Assembly (NCBI GenBank): GCA_045603485.1 | Contig: JAZUMF010000105.1 | Location: forward strand, 1-64,000 | DNA from: RGIG5952 sp045603485 | GTDB lineage: Bacteria > Verrucomicrobiota > Kiritimatiellia > RFP12 > JAAYLN01 | Reading direction: 5' to 3' | Length of the DNA stretch: 64,000 nt | Shown: positions 58,120 through 64,000 of the stretch, piece by piece | How positions within the stretch are numbered: the first letter of the stretch is position 1 | Layout: every line of letters starts with the position of its first letter | Notes under the pieces: model-generated | Told to the model about the DNA's origin: nothing | The model's database searches: none | The model's input: the letters and a program-made list of their open reading frames with translations, nothing else | Program-made: the position numbers and the translations under genes

Positions 58120-58780
58120 GGTTCTTCCTCCTTTGCGAGGTCATACGAGGCTTGAAATCCTCTGGCTTGCAAATCCAAACCTTAACACCGATCTTACCGG
58201 CTGTGGTGTTAGCTTCAGCAAAACCGTACTCGATATTTGCACGAAGTGTGTGAAGAGGAATCTTACCTTCCTTCATCCACTCGACGCGTGAGAGTTCGGC
58301 ATTGTTGATACGACCGGAGCAACGAACCTTGATGCCGTCGACACCCATATCCATTGCGACCTTCTCGGCGCGCTTGAGAGCACGGCGAAGAGCAACGCGG
58401 TGTTCGATCTGAGAAGCAATGTTCTCTGCTACGAGCTGAGCATTGACATCGGCATCACGGACTTCGTGAATCTCGAAATAGATCTGCTTGCCAGTCATCT
58501 TGGCAAGACGCTGTGAAAGCTTGTCAATGTCGGTGTCGCCCTTCTTGCCAACGATAACGCCGGCACGGGCGGAATAAATGTTGATGCGGACGCGGTTTGC
58601 GTAACGCTCGATCTCAACCTTGGCAATAGCCGCGGCCTTGAGCTCCTTCGTAACGGCTTCGCGAATCTTCTGGTCCTCTGCAAGAAGATCACCAAAGTGC
58701 TTCTTGTCGCTGAACCACCTCGAACGCCACTGCTTATCCAGGGCGATACGGAAGCCGATCGGATTAACTTTCTGTCCCAA
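58103..58780 (-). CDS. rpsC: Ribosomal protein S3
   Basis: A 30S mRNA-entry protein of 225 residues: MGQKVNPIGFRIALDKQWRSRWF, the KH domain with YSARAGVIVGKKGDTDIDKL, and the C-terminal SGRINNAELSRVEWMKEGKIPLHTLRANIEYGFAEANTTAGKIGVKVWI. It is 17 bp after rplV. Confidence 0.98.
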   Translation of the reverse strand: MGQKVNPIGFRIALDKQWRSRWFSDKKHFGDLLAEDQKIREAVTKELKAAAIAKVEIERYANRVRINIYSARAGVIVGKKGDTDIDKLSQRLAKMTGKQIYFEIHEVRDADVNAQLVAENIASQIEHRVALRRALKRAEKVAMDMGVDGIKVRCSGRINNAELSRVEWMKEGKIPLHTLRANIEYGFAEANTTAGKIGVKVWICKPEDFKPRMTSQRRKNHAPNA

Positions 58781-58797
58781 TTTGGGCTCCTTCCTAA

Positions 58798-59139
58798 TTA
58801 AAGTTTGACACTATCGGTCAAGATAACCTTGACGTGGCACAAGCGACGGGCGATCGGACTTGCCGAGCCACGGGCGCGGGGCCAATGGCGGCGCATGCGG
58901 GTGCCTTCGTCGAAGACGGCGAGCTTGACGACGAGACCGTCAACGTCAAGACCGTGGTTGTTAGCGGCATTGGCGACTGCGGACTTGATAGTCTTCTCGA
59001 GGTGGAATGCAGCCTTCAGTGGGCTGAAAGCCGTAATATTGAGGGCCTCTGAAACTGACTTGCCCTGAACTTCGCGCGCCAAAGGACGACCCTTCTGGGC
59101 CGAGAGACGCACATTGCGAGTAATTGCGGAAACTTCCAT
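58798..59139 (-). CDS. rplV: Ribosomal protein L22
   Basis: A 50S tunnel-wall protein, 113 residues: AITRNVRLSAQKGRPLAREVQGKSVSEALNITAFSPLKAAFHLEKTIKSAVANAANNHGLDVDGL and GTRMRRHWPRARGSASPIARRLCHVKVILTD. It is 15 bp after rpsS. Confidence 0.98.
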   Translation of the reverse strand: MEVSAITRNVRLSAQKGRPLAREVQGKSVSEALNITAFSPLKAAFHLEKTIKSAVANAANNHGLDVDGLVVKLAVFDEGTRMRRHWPRARGSASPIARRLCHVKVILTDSVKL

Positions 59140-59154
59140 GTCAATACACCTGCT

Positions 59155-59433
59155 TTACTTGGTTGCCTTGACCGTGGTTGCACCGTGAGCCTTGAATAGG
59201 CGGGTGGGGGCAAATTCGCCGAGTCGGTGACCGACCATATTCTCGTTCACGAAAACGGAAACATGCTGCTTGCCGTTGTGAACATTGAATGTCAGACCAA
59301 CGAACTCAGGCAGAATCATTGACCGGCGAGACCAGGTCTTGATAGGCTGCGGACGACTGCTCTGCTTCTGCTGCTCGGCCTTGGCGAGGAGCTTGGCATC
59401 GACAAAAGGCCCTTTCTTAATTGAACGTCCCAT
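59155..59433 (-). CDS. rpsS: Ribosomal protein S19
   Basis: A 30S head protein, 92 residues: MGRSIKKGPFVDAKLL, IKTWSRRSMILPEFVGLTFNVHNGKQHVSVFVNENMVGHRLGEFAPTR. It is 3 bp after rplB. Confidence 0.98.
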   Translation of the reverse strand: MGRSIKKGPFVDAKLLAKAEQQKQSSRPQPIKTWSRRSMILPEFVGLTFNVHNGKQHVSVFVNENMVGHRLGEFAPTRLFKAHGATTVKATK

Positions 59434-59436
59434 CTG

Positions 59437-60261
59437 TTACTTCCTCCGCTTCATAATGACCTTATCCGAAGCCTTACGAGGCTTGCGGGTCTTGCCGCCC
59501 TTGGCAAGCTTGCCCCACGGAGAGCGTGGGTTTCCGCCACCAGAGGTACGGCCTTCGCCACCGCCCATGGGGTGGTCGACAGGGTTCATGGCAACACCGC
59601 GAACTGTAGGACGAATGCCCAACCAGCGTTTACGGCCTGCCTTACCAAACTTAACACCTTCCCATTCGCCATTGCCGACGGAACCGACTGTTGCAAGGCA
59701 ACGGGCAAGAACGCGACGGATTTCGCCAGAGGGGAGACGGAGTGTGACCCAATCTCCATCCTTGGCCTGTACCTGGCAAGCGTTGCCGGCACTACGGGCG
59801 ATGCGGGCACCTGCACCTGGAACGAGCTCTACGGCATGAACTGACATTCCCAAAGGAATCTTTGAGAGAGGAAGTGCATTACCGACTGTTGGCTCGGCAT
59901 CAGGACCGGAAAGAAGAAGCTGACCGACCTTCAAGCCTTCAGGGGCGAGGATGTAGCGCTTTTCGCCGTCCAAGTAATTGAGAAGTGCGATATTCGCTGT
60001 ACGGTTTGGATCATACTCAATCGTAGCAACCTTGGCAGGAATACCAACCTTGTCGCGACGGAAGTCGATGATACGATAGCGACGCTTGCAGCCGCCGCCG
60101 TGGTGACGGGTCGTGATGCGACCCTGATTGTTGCGACCAGCGGTCTTGCGCTTGGCAACGGTCAAGCCACGCTCTGGCGTAGCCGTAGAAAGCTCGGAGA
60201 AATCCTGTGAAACACGGAATCTCTGACCTTCTGATCTTGGTTTATAACTCTTCAAGCCCAT
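59437..60261 (-). CDS. rplB: Ribosomal protein L2
   Basis: A central 50S protein near the peptidyl-transferase centre, 274 residues: KSYKPRSEGQRFRVSQDFSEL, GRNNQGRITTRHHGGGCKRRYRIIDF, and the conserved C-terminal RPTVRGVAMNPVDHPMGGGEGRTSGG. It is 18 bp after rplW. Confidence 0.98.
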   Translation of the reverse strand: MGLKSYKPRSEGQRFRVSQDFSELSTATPERGLTVAKRKTAGRNNQGRITTRHHGGGCKRRYRIIDFRRDKVGIPAKVATIEYDPNRTANIALLNYLDGEKRYILAPEGLKVGQLLLSGPDAEPTVGNALPLSKIPLGMSVHAVELVPGAGARIARSAGNACQVQAKDGDWVTLRLPSGEIRRVLARCLATVGSVGNGEWEGVKFGKAGRKRWLGIRPTVRGVAMNPVDHPMGGGEGRTSGGGNPRSPWGKLAKGGKTRKPRKASDKVIMKRRK

Positions 60262-60279
60262 TTTTTAGCCTCCGGCAGA

Positions 60280-60558
60280 TTAGACTGCCTCGATGCGCTC
60301 GCCGGCCTTGAGGGTGACAATCGCGCGCTTCCAATCGGAAGCCTGCACGATGCGGCGATTGCGGAGCATGCGCTTTTTGCCCGCATAGTTCTGGGTGTTC
60401 ACAGCGAGGACGTGAACGCCAAACATGGCTTCAACGGCCTTGCGAATCTCAAGCTTGTTAGCTTCAGGGGCGACCTCGACGATGTACTGGTTCGCCTCTG
60501 CGAGCAGCGTGCCCTTCTCAGACACCTGTACCTTCTTAATCACATCGGCAGGACTCAT
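60280..60558 (-). CDS. rplW: Ribosomal protein L23
   Basis: A 50S exit-site protein that docks trigger factor and SRP, 92 residues: VIKKVQVSEKGTLLAEANQYIVEVAPEANKLEIRKAVEAMFGVHVLAVNTQNYAGKKR. Its start overlaps the rplD stop as ATGA. Confidence 0.97.
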   Translation of the reverse strand: MSPADVIKKVQVSEKGTLLAEANQYIVEVAPEANKLEIRKAVEAMFGVHVLAVNTQNYAGKKRMLRNRRIVQASDWKRAIVTLKAGERIEAV

Positions 60559-61190
60559 GCCGACACCTCCTTGCTCATACGGGCCTTGAGAAGCTCAAGA
60601 CCTTCCTTTGTAGCGAGGATTGAGCGAGCCTGAAGGAGAGAGTAGACATCAACCTGCTTGGCTGTGAGAACCTCGACATCAGGAATGTTGCGGATTGCAA
60701 GCTCAACCTTCTCATCAAACTTATCGGTGATAACAAGGACGCGGCCCTCAAGACCCATGGTCTTGACGAGGGTGGCTACAGTCTTTGTCTTGCCATCGGT
60801 GGGGAGAGCATCAATGACACTGACCTTGCCCTCGGCAATCTGAGCGCTCAGAGCATGGCGGAATGCCAAGCTGGCGACCTTCTTGTTAATCTTCTGGTCA
60901 TAGGAATGGGGCTTGGGGCCCATTGCAATGCCGCCGCCGACCCAAACCGGTGAGCGTGTGAAACCAGAGCGAGCACGACCGGTGCCCTTCTGCTTCCAAG
61001 GCTTCCTGTTTGTACCGCTGACTTCGCCCTTGCCGAGCGTCGAAGCGGAACCCGCACGACGCGCTGCGAGAGTAGCAACGACAACATCCTTGACCGCCTG
61101 GTCGCCCTTATCGAGGACCAGGAGCTCATCTGCGAAATCGATTTCGCCGAGCGTTGCGCCTTCTGCGCTGAATGATTTAATCTTGCTCAT
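60555..61190 (-). CDS. rplD: Ribosomal protein L4
   Basis: A 50S tunnel protein, 211 residues: TLAARRAGSASTLGKGEVSGTNRKPWKQKGTGRARSGFTRSPVWVGGGIAMGPKPHSYDQKINKKVASLAFRHALSAQ. In some bacteria L4 represses the S10 operon; no leader can be checked here because fusA lies directly upstream. Confidence 0.98.
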   Translation of the reverse strand: MSKIKSFSAEGATLGEIDFADELLVLDKGDQAVKDVVVATLAARRAGSASTLGKGEVSGTNRKPWKQKGTGRARSGFTRSPVWVGGGIAMGPKPHSYDQKINKKVASLAFRHALSAQIAEGKVSVIDALPTDGKTKTVATLVKTMGLEGRVLVITDKFDEKVELAIRNIPDVEVLTAKQVDVYSLLQARSILATKEGLELLKARMSKEVSA

Positions 61191-61193
61191 TGC

Positions 61194-61823
61194 TTACGCC
61201 TTCTTCAGTGCCTTGCGCACGATAACAGTGGCACCCGAAGGACCGGGAACTGCACCGCGGACAAGCAATACATTGTCGTCCTTACGGACCTGGACAACCG
61301 CAAGGTTACGGGCTGTGACTTTTACCGCGCCCATGTGACCCGGCATACGCTTGCCCTTGGCGATCCAACCTGGAAGGTCACGCTCACCGATTGAACCAAT
61401 ACGGCGCTTAGAGTGACCACCGTGGCCGTGAGGACCACCACCCATACGGTAGCGACGAACAACACCGGCGAAGCCGCGACCCTTGGAGATCGCTGTAACA
61501 TCGACGAGAGCCGTGCCATCAAAAATATCTACTCCGAGAGTATCACCGACCTTAACCTCGGCACCTTCGGGATCGAACTCGTGTAATTCCTTACAAGGGG
61601 CGACACCTGCCTTCTCGAAGCGAGTGCGAACCGCCTTGGTGAGACGCTGTGGCTTTTGGGGACCAAAACCAACCTGGACGGCATCATAGCCGTCGGCGCC
61701 ATCCTTCGTCTTAACCTGGACGACTGGGCAGGGGCCGACCTCGAGGACGGTTACGGGGACACGACGGCCCTCCGCATCCCAAACCTGGGTCATGCCAATC
61801 TTCTTGCCAATTAGACCATTCAT
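61194..61823 (-). CDS. rplC: Ribosomal protein L3
   Basis: An early 50S assembly protein, 209 residues: MNGLIGKKIGMTQVWDAEGRRVPVTVLEVGPCPVVQVKT and FAGVVRRYRMGGGPHGHGGHSKRRIGSIGERDLPGWIAKGKRMPGHMG. It is 18 bp after rpsJ. Confidence 0.98.
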   Translation of the reverse strand: MNGLIGKKIGMTQVWDAEGRRVPVTVLEVGPCPVVQVKTKDGADGYDAVQVGFGPQKPQRLTKAVRTRFEKAGVAPCKELHEFDPEGAEVKVGDTLGVDIFDGTALVDVTAISKGRGFAGVVRRYRMGGGPHGHGGHSKRRIGSIGERDLPGWIAKGKRMPGHMGAVKVTARNLAVVQVRKDDNVLLVRGAVPGPSGATVIVRKALKKA

Positions 61824-61841
61824 CGTAATTCACCGCTTTCT

Positions 61842-62150
61842 TTAGATGCGGATCTGGATATCGACGCCAGCGGGGAGGTTGAGCTTTTTGAGCTCGTCAA
61901 CCGTCTTCGCCGTCGGGCTGACGATGTCTACCAGACGCTTGTGAGTACGCATCTCGAACTGATCCATCGACTTCTTGTCGACGTGGGGACTGCGGTTAAC
62001 AGTCCAACGCTCGATGCGAGTGGGCAGGGGGACCGGACCGACGACACGGGCGCCCGAACCGCGGGCTGTGTCGATAATGCTTAATACGGCCTGATCCAAA
62101 ACCCTGTGATCATAGGCCTGCAACCTTATGCGTATGCGCTGACTTTGCAT
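61842..62150 (-). CDS. rpsJ: Ribosomal protein S10
   Basis: A 30S head protein and NusG/NusB partner, 102 residues: RIRIRLQAYDHRVLDQAVLSIIDTARGSGARVVGPVPLPTRIERWTVNRSPHVDKKSMDQFEMRTHKRLVDI. It is 11 bp after fusA with no tuf between. Confidence 0.98.
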   Translation of the reverse strand: MQSQRIRIRLQAYDHRVLDQAVLSIIDTARGSGARVVGPVPLPTRIERWTVNRSPHVDKKSMDQFEMRTHKRLVDIVSPTAKTVDELKKLNLPAGVDIQIRI

Positions 62151-62161
62151 GCTTTTACCGC

Positions 62162-64000
62162 TTACCTGTTTAACAACTGTTCCTTGACCGAGCGGGGCGC
62201 AACTGCAAACTCGCCTGGCTCCATCGTATAGCTTGCGCGACCACGCGAAAGCGAACGAATGACCGTGGAGTATCCAAAGAGCTCCGCCAGTGGAACTTCG
62301 GCAGACACGACCTTCGTGTCACCGCGTTCCTCCATGTCGCGCACCTGACCGCGGCGCGCGTTTACGTCACCGATTACCTCACCGACATACTCGGCTGGGG
62401 TCACAATGACGAGCCTCATGATTGGCTCTAGCAATTCCGGGGTCGCAGCTGTAGCGGCTTCGCGGAAAGCCATTACGGCAGCTGAACGGAAGGCTATTGG
62501 AGATGCGCTATCCGGCTCACCCAATTCTACTCCCGTGACCTTGACTGCTAAATCCATCATCGGATAACGAGCAAGCACACCCGTGCTGACGCCATCCGTG
62601 AGTCCCGCTTCGACAGCCTCACGAAGCTCTTCCGAGAGTTCACGACAGGCGCTGTCTGCGTCTATCGCAATCCCCTCCCCGCGCTTACGGGGGCTGATTT
62701 CAACCGCGACTCCTGCAAACAAACGCTTGCCTGCAATCTCGCGGTCAAAGACCGCCTTGCCGGCACCCTGTGCCGAGACAGTCTCGTAGTAGGAAACCAT
62801 GGGCTTGCCGGTATTGGCCGCCACATGGAACTCGCGACGCAAGCGATCCACCAAAATCTCAAGGTGAAGCTCGCCCATGCCGCTTAAAATCGTCTGCCCG
62901 CTCTCGGCATCCTCGCGCACGACGCAGGTCGGATCCTCCGACGCCAGCAATTCAAGCGAAGATGTGAGCTTATCGCGATCTGCACGCGATTTGGGCTCGA
63001 TTGCCATAAACATCACAGGCTCTGGAGCAGTGATGCTCTCCAAGACAATCGGAATATTCTCTGCGCACAATGTGTCGCCGGTCGTTGCTCCCTTGAGACC
63101 AACAATGGCGCCAATCTCACCCGCACCAAGCTCCTCAACCTCAATCTGAGAATCAGCCTGAAGTCTGACAAGCTTGAGGATACGCTCGCGCTTGCGAGTG
63201 CGGGGATTGTAAACATTCTGACCTTTTTTCAAAACGCCAGAGTATACTCGTGCAAAGAAAAGGCGACCGACAAAAGAATCTGTCGCAATCTTAAAGACCA
63301 AAGCGGTGAGAAGAGGGTCTGTGCACTCACGGGACTTCTTCTCCTCAGTCTTTGGATCCATACCCTCAATCGCCGGTCTGTCAGCCGGTGAAGGGAGGAA
63401 ATCGACAACTGCGTCAAGGAGAGGCTGCACACCCTTGTTCTTGAGCGAAGAACCGCAAAGAACCGGAACCACGCGACCTGAAAGCGTAGCCCTGCGAATT
63501 GCAGGGCGAAGCTTCTCAGCTGAAATCTCGGGATTCTCAAGGTACTCCTCAATAAGCTCCTCGTCGTCGCCAGCAATCACTTCAACCAATTCGGCACGAG
63601 CAAGCTTGGCATCATCGAGAAGCTCATCGGGAATATCAACAACCTCAATAGTCGACCCGTTGTCGGAATCATTGTAAACAAGAGCCTTCATCTCAAGAAG
63701 GTCAATCGTTCCCTTGAAAGCATCAGCGGCTCCCCAAGGAAGCGCCATAGGAACGGGAACGGCACCAAGCTTTGTGCGGATCTCTTCAACAGCTTTGCTG
63801 AAGTCGGCACCCATGCGGTCCATCTTGTTTACAAAGACAATACGAGGAACATGATAACGGTCAGCCTGATGCCAAACCGTCTCAGATTGGGGCTGCACGC
63901 CGCCAACCGCACAGAATACGCAGACCGCGCCGTCGAGAACACGGAGACTGCGCTCAACTTCCATCGTAAAGTCAACATGACCAGGAGTGTCAATGATGTT
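62162..64000 (-). CDS. fusA: Elongation factor G (partial), resembling the EF-G2/mitochondrial type
   Basis: The translational GTPase is cut by the right window edge; the visible part starts in the G2/G3 region (NIIDTPGHVDFT) and runs to the stop, about 612 residues. G4 (FVNKMDRMGADF) and G5 (LCGSSLKNKGVQPLLDAV) are present, then domains II-V. In domain IV the usual GGRGQYGHV stretch is missing; instead it reads FDREIAGKRLFAGVAVEISP. Domain V keeps VPLAELFGYSTVIRSLSRGRASYTMEP. This departure recalls mitochondrial EF-G2 and spirochaete-type EF-G2, known as ribosome-recycling specialists. It stands directly upstream of rpsJ, the usual place for fusA-tuf. Confidence 0.92.
   Translation of the reverse strand, partial: NIIDTPGHVDFTMEVERSLRVLDGAVCVFCAVGGVQPQSETVWHQADRYHVPRIVFVNKMDRMGADFSKAVEEIRTKLGAVPVPMALPWGAADAFKGTIDLLEMKALVYNDSDNGSTIEVVDIPDELLDDAKLARAELVEVIAGDDEELIEEYLENPEISAEKLRPAIRRATLSGRVVPVLCGSSLKNKGVQPLLDAVVDFLPSPADRPAIEGMDPKTEEKKSRECTDPLLTALVFKIATDSFVGRLFFARVYSGVLKKGQNVYNPRTRKRERILKLVRLQADSQIEVEELGAGEIGAIVGLKGATTGDTLCAENIPIVLESITAPEPVMFMAIEPKSRADRDKLTSSLELLASEDPTCVVREDAESGQTILSGMGELHLEILVDRLRREFHVAANTGKPMVSYYETVSAQGAGKAVFDREIAGKRLFAGVAVEISPRKRGEGIAIDADSACRELSEELREAVEAGLTDGVSTGVLARYPMMDLAVKVTGVELGEPDSASPIAFRSAAVMAFREAATAATPELLEPIMRLVIVTPAEYVGEVIGDVNARRGQVRDMEERGDTKVVSAEVPLAELFGYSTVIRSLSRGRASYTMEPGEFAVAPRSVKEQLLNR

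Overview
The window looks like a chromosomal segment of an anaerobic, probably gut-associated member of the PVC group (Kiritimatiellota, Verrucomicrobiota or Lentisphaerota). Points in favour are a V-type ATPase cluster with the DUF2764 gene in the gene order known from Chlamydia, paired BspA-like leucine-rich-repeat exoproteins, several carbohydrate-active enzymes, a YdjY-domain exported protein, and a RAYT-type transposase with palindromic repeats. No rRNA, phage or CRISPR is present. Taxonomy is inferred from gene content only.

Layout. 0.2-3.2 kb: two secreted BspA-like proteins. 3.2-4.1 kb: gene-free mosaic of short repeats. 4.1-11.2 kb (minus): V-ATPase E, DUF2764, A and B subunits, then tsaE and a large membrane protein; subunits D, I and K are not here. 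11.5-14.1 kb: NERD protein, small membrane protein, four-helix-bundle protein, repeats with a recent tandem duplication, and tRNA-Ser(CGA). 14.2-18 kb (minus): zinc-ribbon/EIIA regulator, prenyl diphosphate synthase, TrmA/RlmD-type methyltransferase, EEP hydrolase. 18.1-21.4 kb: alpha/beta-hydrolase, class II amidotransferase-like protein and a 58-residue lipoprotein behind a structured leader. 21.5-23.5 kb: two RAYT transposase copies in inverted orientation, flanked by REP-like units. 23.5-25.8 kb: GH39-like glycosidase and DUF4886 esterase. 25.9-29.9 kb (minus): AccD-AccA fusion, OadA-type carboxyltransferase fused to an AccB-type biotin domain, and folE. 30-34.2 kb: tandem CE4 deacetylase and GH95-like glycosidase, divergent. 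34.2-37.9 kb: infA, exported protein, argH, tgt. 37.9-44.6 kb (minus): TrpR-like regulator, aminotransferase, YdjY-like protein, phosphoribosyltransferase, truA, PtsN-like regulator, and a sugar kinase-MurQ fusion. 44.9-64 kb (minus): fusA (cut by the window edge) followed by the S10-spc-alpha ribosomal clusters, secY, adk, map, rpoA, the L13/S9 pair and a DEAD-box helicase.

Three observations stand out. First, the fused carboxyltransferase pair has all parts of an oxaloacetate-to-acetyl-CoA transcarboxylase (pyruvate carboxyltransferase, AccB-like carrier with thumb, AccDA) and lacks a neighbouring biotin carboxylase. Second, a hairpin with an invariant apical sequence and compensating stem changes occurs in the leaders of two exported-protein genes. 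Third, several single genes (folE, trpR-like, a small membrane protein) have consensus-like promoters whose predicted start site falls on or within a base of the start codon, suggesting leaderless transcription.

Start codons were moved from the longest possible frame where a Shine-Dalgarno site, a promoter or the family length argued for it. All functional names come from motif recognition by eye, without database searches.
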